Shown here piece by piece: positions 1 through 5,475 of a stretch of 6,326 nucleotides of DNA. The DNA is taken from contig JAITPT010000162.1 of NCBI GenBank assembly GCA_031289285.1, positions 1-6,326 of the forward strand. Direction: 5' to 3'. Within the stretch, counting starts at the first letter, position 1, and each line of letters begins with the position of its first letter. A program made the translations under genes and the position numbers. A model generated the notes under the pieces. It was not told the DNA's origin. It was given only the letters and a program-made list of their open reading frames with translations, and ran no database searches. The DNA is from Puniceicoccales bacterium. GTDB taxonomy: Bacteria > Verrucomicrobiota > Verrucomicrobiia > Opitutales > UBA953.

Positions 1-909
1 GCTTGCGGGCGCACACCGCTCGTGTTCACCGCGCTGCCCGTTTGGCTGCGCCACGAAGAGGAGTTTGTCGCGCTCGCCGCCGCTGCCGACGGCTTTGTGC
101 TGCAAGTTCACTCGCTCGAAAAACCGGCGGACATTCACGCGCCTTTCGTTTTGTGCGACCCCGTGCGCTCGCTCGCGTGGGTGCGCCACGCGGACATGCT
201 CGCTGCCCGCGCTGGCGCGAAAACGCGCTTCCGCATCGCCTTGCCGACTTACGGTTTTGAACTCGGCTTCGATGCGGCGGGAAAGTTCACAGGCGTCGCC
301 GCCGAACGCCCACGCGATTGGCCAGCGGGCACACAGCGGCGCACCGTCCGCGCCGATGCAGCGGCGATGGCGCGTCTCGCGAAAACCCTCGCGGCGCAAA
401 AACTCGCCCGCGCCGACGGCGTCATCTGGTTCCGCCTTCCCGTGGCGGACGACCGCCTCGCGTGGGACGCGCAAGTCTTCGCCGCCGTTGTCGCGGGCAA
501 GCCCATCGTCTCGCGCCTGACCGCGCAGGTGCGCCAATCCGCGCCCGGTCTTTTTGAAGTTGTCGCGCACAACAGCGGCCAAACGACGCTCCCTCTGCCG
601 CGAGAAATCCGCCTCACGTGGCCCGCTGCTGGCGGCGTCCGCGTGAGTGCGGCAGACGGTCTGCGCGGATACGTTTTCGAGGCAGACGCCGCGCCGCCCG
701 CCGCGCCGCCCGCCGTGCCGCCCGACGCACTGCCCGACGCGTCGCCCGCATCGTCGCCGTCGCTTGTCCGCGCTCGTTTGCGTGCTGCTGGCGCGTCTGC
801 TGTCGTGCAAGAACTTGCCCCTAGGCGCAGCGTCGTCCTCGGCTGGCTGCGTTTCGATTTTCCCGCCGTCGCGCCCCCGACAGACTTCATTCGCGCCGTC
901 GTTCCCTGA
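1..909 (+). CDS. DUF3142 family protein, 5'-truncated
   Basis: The frame is open from the first base, so the gene begins upstream; the GTG at 22 is internal. The visible 302 residues match what I know of DUF3142, a family of unknown biochemical function. Recognisable blocks are a TALPVWL strand near residues 10-16, DGFVLQVHSLE near 30-40, an ALPTYGFELGFD segment near 80-91, and GVIWFRLPVADDR near 140-152, followed by a C-terminal beta-rich part ending in a GWLRFDFP strand. The alternating strand and helix blocks would suit a barrel-like fold, but that is inference. An Ala/Pro/Asp-rich low-complexity stretch near residues 231-250 comes from a 12-bp tandem repeat and probably forms a flexible linker inside the C-terminal part. 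The stop is TGA at 907-909. The N-terminus, and so any signal peptide, lies outside the window. No neighbour suggests a role. The family call is from memory of the motif pattern. Confidence 0.8.
   Translation, partial: ACGRTPLVFTALPVWLRHEEEFVALAAAADGFVLQVHSLEKPADIHAPFVLCDPVRSLAWVRHADMLAARAGAKTRFRIALPTYGFELGFDAAGKFTGVAAERPRDWPAGTQRRTVRADAAAMARLAKTLAAQKLARADGVIWFRLPVADDRLAWDAQVFAAVVAGKPIVSRLTAQVRQSAPGLFEVVAHNSGQTTLPLPREIRLTWPAAGGVRVSAADGLRGYVFEADAAPPAAPPAVPPDALPDASPASSPSLVRARLRAAGASAVVQELAPRRSVVLGWLRFDFPAVAPPTDFIRAVVP
691..750 (+). repeat. 12-bp minisatellite inside the DUF3142 gene
   Basis: Five head-to-tail 12-bp units: GCGCCGCCCGCC at 691-702 and 703-714 (identical), then diverging copies at 715-726, 727-738 and 739-750. 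Because 12 is a multiple of three the frame is kept, and each unit encodes a four-residue pattern of the type A-P-P-A or A-L-P-D. Slippage would change linker length without breaking the protein. Confidence 0.8.
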
Positions 910-975
910 ACTCAAATCCCACGCTCCCGTGCGTCCGCGCACACCGCGCACCGTTACAATTCCGCATTTTTTAGT

Positions 976-1003
976 TTGGCAACCTCGCCCACACGCGCTT
1001 AAT
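976..1003 (+). promoter_or_regulatory. possible sigma-70-like promoter for the Panacea pair
   Basis: TTGGCA at 976-981 (five of six to TTGACA) is followed after 16 nt by CTTAAT at 998-1003 (four of six to TATAAT), about 35 nt before the ATG at 1038. It sits in the 128-nt gap after the DUF3142 stop, where a promoter for the gene pair would be expected. The -10 match is weak and the call is tentative. Confidence 0.3.
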
Positions 1004-1037
1004 TCCGCGCCGAAACAAACCACCACGGAGGTTCAAA

Positions 1038-1556
1038 ATGCCGCAATACACCGCACTCACAGTCGCTAACACTTTCATCGGCCTTGCAAAAAGCGAGGGG
1101 TGGGCCTTAACCAATATGCAAGTCCAGAAATTGGTTTTTCTGGCGCATGGTTTCCACATGGCTCACCCGTGGTTCAAACGCGAGGCGCTGGTCTCCGAGC
1201 CAGTCGAAGCGTGGCGCTGGGGACCGGTTTTCCCGTCTCTTTACACCAAGTTGAAGGAGTTTGGTGGGCAACCTATCAGGGAACCCATTCCTGCTAAACG
1301 AGGAGAACAACCTTCCGCTGTCCCCGATACAGATCCTGCGTATGCTCTCATCAAAGCGGTGTGGAAGGCATACGGGAAGTTCAATGGGATACAGTTATCG
1401 CGTATGACGCACCTACCAGGTAGTCCGTGGCAGCAGGTGTGGGATTTCATTCCTCGCGGGATAATCCCAAACGAACTAATTTCAAACTACTACGAAGGGT
1501 TAACTTCCAAAAATGTCTCCAAAGCCGCCGCCATCACCACCGCCGTCGCCGCCTGA
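1038..1556 (+). CDS. Panacea/DUF4065 (SocA-like) protein, candidate antitoxin
   Basis: The ATG has a GGAGG at 1027-1031, six nt upstream, so the start is secure. The 172-residue product shows the Panacea (DUF4065, SocA/GepA-like) pattern: an N-terminal helix (ALTVANTFIGLAK, 6-18), MQVQKLVFLAHGFH at 27-40, the signature EPVEAWRWGPVFPSLYTKL at 54-72, and a C-terminal SPW..VWD...G.I.NELISNYYEGL block around 129-155. Panacea proteins are known as antitoxins: SocA delivers the toxin SocB to ClpXP, and PanA proteins neutralise many unrelated PanT toxins. The signature residues are all present and the length is normal for the family. The last residues (156-172, Ala/Thr-rich) lie past the conserved domain and overlap the next gene by 44 nt in another frame, which suggests translational coupling. 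The antitoxin role is inferred from family and neighbour; phage-associated Panacea proteins without a toxin partner also exist. Confidence 0.88.
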   Translation: MPQYTALTVANTFIGLAKSEGWALTNMQVQKLVFLAHGFHMAHPWFKREALVSEPVEAWRWGPVFPSLYTKLKEFGGQPIREPIPAKRGEQPSAVPDTDPAYALIKAVWKAYGKFNGIQLSRMTHLPGSPWQQVWDFIPRGIIPNELISNYYEGLTSKNVSKAAAITTAVAA

Positions 1557-1995
1557 ATCACCGCCTGACCAACAGGCGTTTGACCGTTTTTTGCCAAGTG
1601 CTGACATCGCACAGCAATGTCAAAACTCGAATGGCGGTTCTGTGCCCACCCCAGATGAGGTGCAGGGTGTAACGTTGGCAATTTCCGAGAATGATGAGAG
1701 AAATAAGGAAAATCGGAACGCGAGAGAGGAACGTCGCAAAGAGCAGAAAAGATATGCTAACAGGCTCTTCAACTTAATCGCCATCTGGCTTGTCGGCGTC
1801 TTCATTCTCCTCGCGTTGTCGGGCGGCGAAATTGAAGTTTGCGGGCGAGTTATCGGCGTGAAGTTTTCCGATACGGTTTTGGTAACTTACCTGACTACGA
1901 CGACCGTGACTGTCCTCGGTCTGTTTGTTATCGTTGCCAAATGGCTTTTCCCGTCCTTGCAAGAAGACGATGACGAAGCCGAAGGCGACAGATAA
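1513..1995 (+). CDS. Small protein with two predicted membrane segments, candidate PanT-like toxin
   Basis: The 160-residue product has a Pro/Ser-rich N-terminus (residues 2-18), a polar middle, a highly charged probable helix or coiled coil at 58-80 (NDERNKENRNAREERRKEQK), then membrane segments at about 85-102 and 122-142. Between them is a short loop with Cys110, and the second segment starts with a run of four Thr (128-131) before VTVLGLFVIVAKWLFP. The C-terminus (150-160) is strongly acidic. The sequence contains no other Met, so the ATG at 1513 is the natural start even though it overlaps the Panacea gene by 44 nt. The closest Shine-Dalgarno candidate, GAAGGG at 1494-1499, is 13 nt away, consistent with reinitiation or coupling rather than strong independent initiation. 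I recall similar soluble-helix plus two-segment proteins as uncharacterised accessory genes. Its place directly behind a Panacea gene suggests a membrane-acting toxin, which is inference. It could instead be a membrane-anchored effector of a defence system. Confidence 0.8.
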   Translation: MSPKPPPSPPPSPPESPPDQQAFDRFLPSADIAQQCQNSNGGSVPTPDEVQGVTLAISENDERNKENRNAREERRKEQKRYANRLFNLIAIWLVGVFILLALSGGEIEVCGRVIGVKFSDTVLVTYLTTTTVTVLGLFVIVAKWLFPSLQEDDDEAEGDR

Positions 1996-2029
1996 CTCCC
2001 TGACATCGCCCGCTGCCACCCGTCTGCCC

Positions 2030-2073
2030 GCTGTTGCGTCCCTGCGGGACGGGAAATGCACCACCCCAAAAAA
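2030..2073 (+). repeat. Dispersed palindromic repeat, copy 1
   Basis: A 44-nt sequence between the two-segment membrane gene and trpS that recurs at 5176-5219 with 6 differences. Its core is the hairpin CGTCCC-TGC-GGGACG at 2037-2051, followed by ATGCACCA and an A-run. Just beyond it (2072-2090), TTTTTAGGAGT is the reverse complement of ACTCCTAAAAA at 4471-4481, so the shared repeated material extends further. The remainder of the 159-nt gap (2091-2154) is T-rich with no recognisable motif other than the trpS ribosome binding site. Confidence 0.75.
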
Positions 2074-2154
2074 TTATTTTTAGGAGTCCCCCCTGTGTGT
2101 TTTTGAGGTTGCGTTTTTTCTGGGATTTTTTGTTTTTTGGAGGTTCTTAGAAAT

Positions 2155-3213
2155 ATGTCCAACGCTGCCATCCAACCTGCGCCCGCCGTCGCTTTGCCCG
2201 CCGGAGTTTCCGCTACCGCCGCTAAGCCGATAGTGCTCACTGGTGCCCAACCTTCGGGGAAACTTCACCTCGGTAATTACCTCGGCGCAGTCGTCAACTG
2301 GGACAAGATGCAGGGGGCGAACGAGTGTTTTTATTTCATCGCCGACCAGCACGCCATCACCGTCCCGAAGGTGCCCGCCGAGTTGCGCAAGAACATTTAT
2401 TCTTGCCTTGCGCAGTATCTTGCCTGCGGTCTTGACCCGCAACGCAGCCATATTTTTGCGCAGAGCCACGTGGTCGGGCACACGGAGTTAGCGTGGGTGC
2501 TCGGTTGCTCCTGTCCACTCGGTTGGCTTGAGCGGATGACACAGTTTAAGGATAAATCTCGCAAACAGGAGTCGGTTGGCGCGGGCTTGCTTTACTACCC
2601 GATCCTCATGGCCGCCGATATTTTGCTCTACAACGCGCACTTCGTCCCCGTCGGCGAAGACCAAAAGCAGCATCTTGAAATCACTCGCGATATTGCGGAA
2701 AAGTTCAACCGCGACTACTCGCCAACGTTCAACGTGCCGGAGCCTTTCATCGGAGAAACGGGCGCACGCATCATGTCTCTGCAAAACCCAGAGACCAAAA
2801 TGTCGAAGTCCGACCCCAATCAGAACGGGGTTGTTTTTCTGATTGATCCGCCAGATGTGGTGCGGAAAAAAATCCAGTCGGCGGTGACGGATTCCGGCGG
2901 AGAGGTGCGTGCCGCCGCAGATAAACCGGGGATTACAAACTTGCTTTCGATTTTTAGCGCGGTGACGGGGCAGTCTGTCGCGGATTTAGAGAATGAGTTT
3001 GCGGGAAAAGGTTACGGCGATTTTAAGCGGGCTGTCGCCGACGCAGTTATTGCCCGACTTGAGCCAGTGCGCTTGCGCTACGAAGAGTTTTCCAAGGACA
3101 CCGCTTATTTGGACAGCGTTTTGAAGTCCGGTGCCGAGGCCGCCCAACGTGTTGCTTACAAAACGCTTTCAAAGGTTTATCGGAAAGTTGGTTTTGTGGA
3201 ACGCCCGCGTTGA
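2155..3213 (+). CDS. trpS: Tryptophanyl-tRNA synthetase
   Basis: Cytoplasmic class I aminoacyl-tRNA synthetase that activates tryptophan with ATP and charges tRNA-Trp. The 352-residue product has every expected block: TGAQPSGKLHLGNYLGA at 29-45 with the HIGH-equivalent HLGN, FYFIADQHAIT, the AQSHV and GERMTQFKDK-like region (here LERMTQFKDKS), AADILLYNAHFVPVGEDQKQHLEITRDIA, and the KMSKS loop at 215-219 (KMSKSD). Length is slightly above the usual 330-340 because of an Ala/Pro-rich N-terminal extension of about 24 residues before the first strand. I chose ATG 2155, 11 nt after GGAGG at 2139-2143; a TTG at 2137 is in frame but overlaps that ribosome binding site. The upstream 60 nt are T-rich. 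No T-box or peptide leader is visible. No clear terminator follows, and the next gene converges with only 31 nt between the stops. Confidence 0.97.
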   Translation: MSNAAIQPAPAVALPAGVSATAAKPIVLTGAQPSGKLHLGNYLGAVVNWDKMQGANECFYFIADQHAITVPKVPAELRKNIYSCLAQYLACGLDPQRSHIFAQSHVVGHTELAWVLGCSCPLGWLERMTQFKDKSRKQESVGAGLLYYPILMAADILLYNAHFVPVGEDQKQHLEITRDIAEKFNRDYSPTFNVPEPFIGETGARIMSLQNPETKMSKSDPNQNGVVFLIDPPDVVRKKIQSAVTDSGGEVRAAADKPGITNLLSIFSAVTGQSVADLENEFAGKGYGDFKRAVADAVIARLEPVRLRYEEFSKDTAYLDSVLKSGAEAAQRVAYKTLSKVYRKVGFVERPR

Positions 3214-3244
3214 GTCGGCGGCGGGAAGCTGCGCACACATTTTT

Positions 3245-3964
3245 CTATTTCCAATGTTCTTCAATCCAAGGGGTTGGGAGAATGTGGCGGAGTAGGCCGT
3301 GCCCTTTGCCGAGAACGGCGTCGTCGGGATTGGGGAGACCATGAAAAACGATGACTTTTGCGCCTGCGGGAATGCGCGGGACACGGAAAAAGTTAAGCGG
3401 GAAATTGGGGATGCAGCCGTATTTGAAGCTGACACACCAGCCTTTGGGCCAATAGGTGAGTTTGTGCTGCTTGTGTAGTTCGCGGGAGAGATAGGCTTGC
3501 TCGTTGCGCACCTCGCGTTTCACGCGGTCAATGTTGACAAGAAAGTTAGCGAGGATGTCGGGGTGGGCACCGGCCTCGAAGCGATAGACGGAGGAATTAC
3601 CCGTGATACGCCACGGTTTTTGCCAGTCGTGGATGATACAAAACTCGCCGGTGTGAGTGAAAAAATCGTCGAGCGACCCGACGACAACAACATCAATATC
3701 GAGGAAGAGTGTAGGGCCGGAGAGGTCGGCGAGTGGGGCGTTGAAGGTGGAAAGTTTGAGCCAGCCGCGCTCCTTGCCGGGCGGGAGATCCATCGGGGGC
3801 AGGGGCTTTGTCTCGATGTCGGGGTGCAGGCCAGCGGGGTCGTCTGTGAAGCAAACGAAGCGGTGTGGCAGCGAGAGATGTCGCTGCGTCATGGAACGCA
3901 GCTTGTTGACAAACTCGGGGCCGTATTTCGTGCCCCACTTCATGCAAATTACGTTGGGTATCAT
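3245..3964 (-). CDS. Small DxD glycosyltransferase
   Basis: From the preferred start the 239-residue product begins MIPNVICMKWGTKYGPEFVNKL, the usual start of a bacterial family of putative GT-A type glycosyltransferases. Visible elements are FVCFTDDP at 36-43, RGWLKL at 66-71, LFLDIDVVVVGSLDDFF at 86-102 with the metal/nucleotide-sugar DxD at 89-91, GNSSVYRFE at 122-130, an EQAYLS block at 155-160, WPKGWCVSFK at 172-181, and VIVFHGLPNPDDA at 204-216, whose His208 may be a metal ligand as in GT8-like enzymes. It ends in PTPWIEEHWK, so the domain is complete. It probably transfers a sugar to a surface glycan, but donor and acceptor cannot be read. An in-frame ATG at 4076-4078 would add 38 residues of Lys/Gln/Pro-rich sequence encoded by A-runs and overlap the divergent gene's start by 11 nt. 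I think that extension is not translated. Neither start has a good Shine-Dalgarno sequence. Confidence 0.88.
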   Translation of the reverse strand: MIPNVICMKWGTKYGPEFVNKLRSMTQRHLSLPHRFVCFTDDPAGLHPDIETKPLPPMDLPPGKERGWLKLSTFNAPLADLSGPTLFLDIDVVVVGSLDDFFTHTGEFCIIHDWQKPWRITGNSSVYRFEAGAHPDILANFLVNIDRVKREVRNEQAYLSRELHKQHKLTYWPKGWCVSFKYGCIPNFPLNFFRVPRIPAGAKVIVFHGLPNPDDAVLGKGHGLLRHILPTPWIEEHWK

Positions 3965-4067
3965 AGGTGGCGGACGCTGGCGCGGATTGTTTTTTTTGTC
4001 AATCTTTACGTGGCGGGCGGCGTTTTTTTGTTTTTTTTGCTTTCGGAGTGAGGAGACGTTTGTTTGA

Positions 4068-4466
4068 ATGGGGGGCATGGTTATAGAACATGTCGCTTTT
4101 CAACATCCCGCGCCAGCGGCAGCCGCCGAATGGTATGCGAAACATCTTGGGTTGCACGTGGCACGGGCGTCCGATGGGGCAGCCCAAGCTCGTTTTCTCG
4201 CAGATTCTGCCGGACACACGGTGCTCGAAATCTACAACAACGCCGCCGCGCCCATGCCCGATTATCCGGCACAAAGCCCGCTCGTGCTCCATGTAGCGTT
4301 TCTTTCTGATGACCTCGACGCCGACTCCGCACGTTTGCAGGCGGCAGGTGCGTCGGTGGTAGAAGCACCCGCGCCAACACCCTCCGGCGATACGCTGGCG
4401 ATGTTGCGCGACCCGTGGGGGATCCCGTTGCAACTCGTGCGCCGCGCAAGCCCGCTGCTTGCTTAA
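4068..4466 (+). CDS. VOC family (glyoxalase/bleomycin-resistance fold) protein
   Basis: The 132-residue product has the paired beta-alpha-beta-beta-beta modules of the vicinal oxygen chelate superfamily. Module one starts with IEHVAFQHP and contains the helix AAAAEWYAKHLGLHVA and strand HTVLEIYNN. Module two starts with LVLHVAFLSDDLDADSARLQAAGA and ends with MLRDPWGIPLQLVRR. Metal-site positions by analogy with glyoxalase I are His8, Glu54, His75 and residue 122, where Gln replaces the usual Glu. Metal binding may persist, since Gln can be a ligand, but the reaction and substrate are unknown. The start ATG has GAGGAG at 4050-4055, 12 nt upstream; a second in-frame ATG at 4077 would remove three residues. 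It is divergent from the glycosyltransferase, sharing a gap of about 100 nt (3965-4067) with long T-runs on this strand and no clear promoter. No terminator is seen; repeats begin right after the stop. Confidence 0.9.
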   Translation: MGGMVIEHVAFQHPAPAAAAEWYAKHLGLHVARASDGAAQARFLADSAGHTVLEIYNNAAAPMPDYPAQSPLVLHVAFLSDDLDADSARLQAAGASVVEAPAPTPSGDTLAMLRDPWGIPLQLVRRASPLLA

Positions 4467-4514
4467 GGGCACTCCTAAAAATAAATCTGCATGTCCGAAA
4501 ACATCGGTGCGTTT

Positions 4515-4572
4515 CGTCGCAGAGGGACGCAATGTCGGTAGTTTTCGTCCTGTAGGGACGGGATGTCGGTAG
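4515..4572. repeat. Direct repeat, 31-bp period, with GGGACG half-palindromes
   Basis: Two 27-nt units at 4515-4541 and 4546-4572 share the pattern CGTC-N4-AGGGACG-N2-ATGTCGGTAG, separated by TTTT. A weaker relative (ACATCGGTGCGTTT, 4501-4514) precedes them. Unit two contains the imperfect hairpin CGTCC-TGTAG-GGACG, the same core found at 5143-5157 and 2037-2051. Confidence 0.75.
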
Positions 4573-4577
4573 CATGG

Positions 4578-4755
4578 GGGTTGAACCTAAAAACGGCAGT
4601 TAATGCGGGCGGTTTTGCACAATCTTTTGGCCGTCTGCGGCTTGCGCTTTCCGCTCCACGCACCGCAAGGTGCGCGTCGGGAAAGTGCAAACCGAATCCG
4701 CCTCAAAACCTTACGCAAACCCATCCCGCTGAACTGCCGTTCTTAGGTTCAACCC
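4578..4755. repeat. 178-bp imperfect palindrome, MITE-like or structured-RNA element
   Basis: The terminal inverted repeats at 4578-4601 and 4732-4755 match at 23 of 24 positions (GGGTTGAACCTAA then a variable base then AACGGCAGTT). Pairing continues inwards: GCGGG, TTTGC and TTTTG blocks, then TTGCGCTTTCC (4642-4652) with GGAAAGTGCAA (4680-4690, one G-U wobble), and an apical CGCACC-GCAA-GGTGCG hairpin at 4659-4674. The GCAA loop lies exactly at the midpoint of the element. No clear target-site duplication flanks it and it encodes no protein. It could be a non-autonomous mobile element or a transcribed hairpin RNA. Confidence 0.75.
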
Positions 4756-5109
4756 AATACCGTCCAGGTAGTGCCCAAAATACGAAGAGTATTTCTGAAA
4801 CCGGATGTGGCTTGGAGCGCTGAAGGCGCGGCTTCATAATAGCCTATGGCAACGCCATAGGATACCGACGGCGGCTCACAGCGGGCTGTAAGCCCGCCTC
4901 AACCTTTGTTCCGAATGCCACCATCCCTCACGCCACCGCCGCCAACCTCCAGCACGTTGAGGTGGGCTTACAGCCCACTGTGGAGAAACCGCCCGTTATC
5001 CTATGGCGTTGCCATAGGCTATTATGAAGCCGCGCCGTTGGCGCTACGAGGCACCCTCCGTTTCAAAGGCTATTCTCGTATTTTTACGCTACCTGAACGG
5101 TATTGGGTT
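4751..5109. repeat. Large inverted repeat: two about 153-bp repeat copies facing each other
   Basis: Left arm 4751-4903 and right arm 4956-5109 are reverse-complement copies around a 52-nt centre. Outer ends (4751-4771 and 5089-5109) match at 20 of 21 positions, and a 40-nt core is identical (4825-4864 and 4997-5036). Each copy carries two small hairpins: CCTATGGC-AAC-GCCATAGG (4843-4861; mirrored at 5000-5018) and GCGGGCT-GTA-AGCCCGC (4881-4897), which in the other copy is GTGGGCT-TAC-AGCCCAC (4962-4978). The left arm shares its first five bases with the terminal repeat of the preceding 178-bp element. Confidence 0.85.
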
Positions 5110-5142
5110 TCAACCCCGTGTTCGCGGCTCCCCACTCCGCCG

Positions 5143-5197
5143 CGTCCTGTAGGGACGCAACTTGTTTCCGCTGCGGCTGTTGCGTCCCTACGGGACG
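5143..5197. repeat. Facing pair of CGTCCC/GGGACG palindromes
   Basis: CGTCCTGTAGGGACGCAA at 5143-5160 and TTGCGTCCCTACGGGACG at 5180-5197 are inverted copies matching at 17 of 18 positions with a 19-nt spacer. Each is itself a hairpin; the right one is perfect (CGTCCC-TAC-GGGACG). Confidence 0.85.
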
Positions 5198-5219
5198 GAG
5201 GATGCACCAACCCATAAAA
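5176..5219 (+). repeat. Dispersed palindromic repeat, copy 2
   Basis: Second copy, same orientation, of the 44-nt repeat found upstream of trpS: the stretch from GCTGTTGCGTCCCT through ATGCACCA to the A-run differs at 6 positions. It overlaps the right half of the facing palindrome pair. Confidence 0.75.
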
Positions 5220-5242
5220 AGGCAGCCATTTTTTTCGCTTGA

Positions 5243-5356
5243 CAGTGTAGCACAGACAATCTTGTCTGTGTCGGCGTTGGTGTTGGTGTCTGTGTTGGTG
5301 TTGGTGTCGCCGACGGCGATGCCACGTCCACAGACAAGATTGTCTGTGCTACACTG
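5243..5356. repeat. Inverted repeat with 28-bp perfect arms and nested palindromes
   Basis: Arms at 5243-5270 and 5329-5356 are perfect reverse complements. Each arm contains its own near-complete palindrome CACAGACAA-N2-TTGTCTGTG, so either one long stem or two separate hairpins can form. The 58-nt centre holds a short duplication and a possible inner stem (TCGGCG at 5271-5276 with CGCCGA at 5308-5313). Confidence 0.9.
5276..5308. repeat. 15-nt direct duplication in the loop of the inverted repeat
   Basis: GTTGGTGTTGGTGTC occurs at 5276-5290 and again at 5294-5308, separated by TGT. Each copy is built from GGTGTT hexamers, so this looks like slippage-prone simple sequence. Confidence 0.8.
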
Positions 5357-5475
5357 CGAGAGACAGCGCTTTCGCAGACAGCGAGGCAGCAATGGTGGCA
5401 GGTGGCTTTCTGTCGGTTTGAAAGCGGTGTCGGCGGGCGCTGCGGTATCACTTCGCGCCCTCTGCCACCGCACTC

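Noticed and set aside
249..890. Long open frame on the minus strand opposite the DUF3142 gene
   Set aside because: It is a GC-driven antisense shadow: Ala/Arg/Thr-rich composition, no recognisable domain, and the plus strand carries a clear family match.
2091..2154. Trp-responsive leader or T-box upstream of trpS
   Set aside because: No Trp-codon leader peptide, T-box motif or antiterminator-terminator pair is visible; the stretch is merely T-rich.
2137..2154. TTG start for trpS adding six residues
   Set aside because: The TTG overlaps the GGAGG that serves the ATG at 2155, and the family does not need the extra residues.
3497..4051. 184-codon plus-strand open frame
   Set aside because: It lies antisense to the glycosyltransferase, which shows a complete set of family motifs; the plus-strand translation shows none.
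4515..4572. Short CRISPR array
   Set aside because: Only two clear 27-nt units with a 4-nt TTTT between them; there are no unique spacers and no cas genes.
4081..4575. Minus-strand open frame across the VOC gene and adjoining repeat
   Set aside because: Its sequence is the complement of the VOC gene plus repeat DNA, with Arg-rich composition and no domain.
4578..4755. Insertion sequence
   Set aside because: Terminal inverted repeats are present but there is no transposase and no evident target-site duplication; at most a non-autonomous element.
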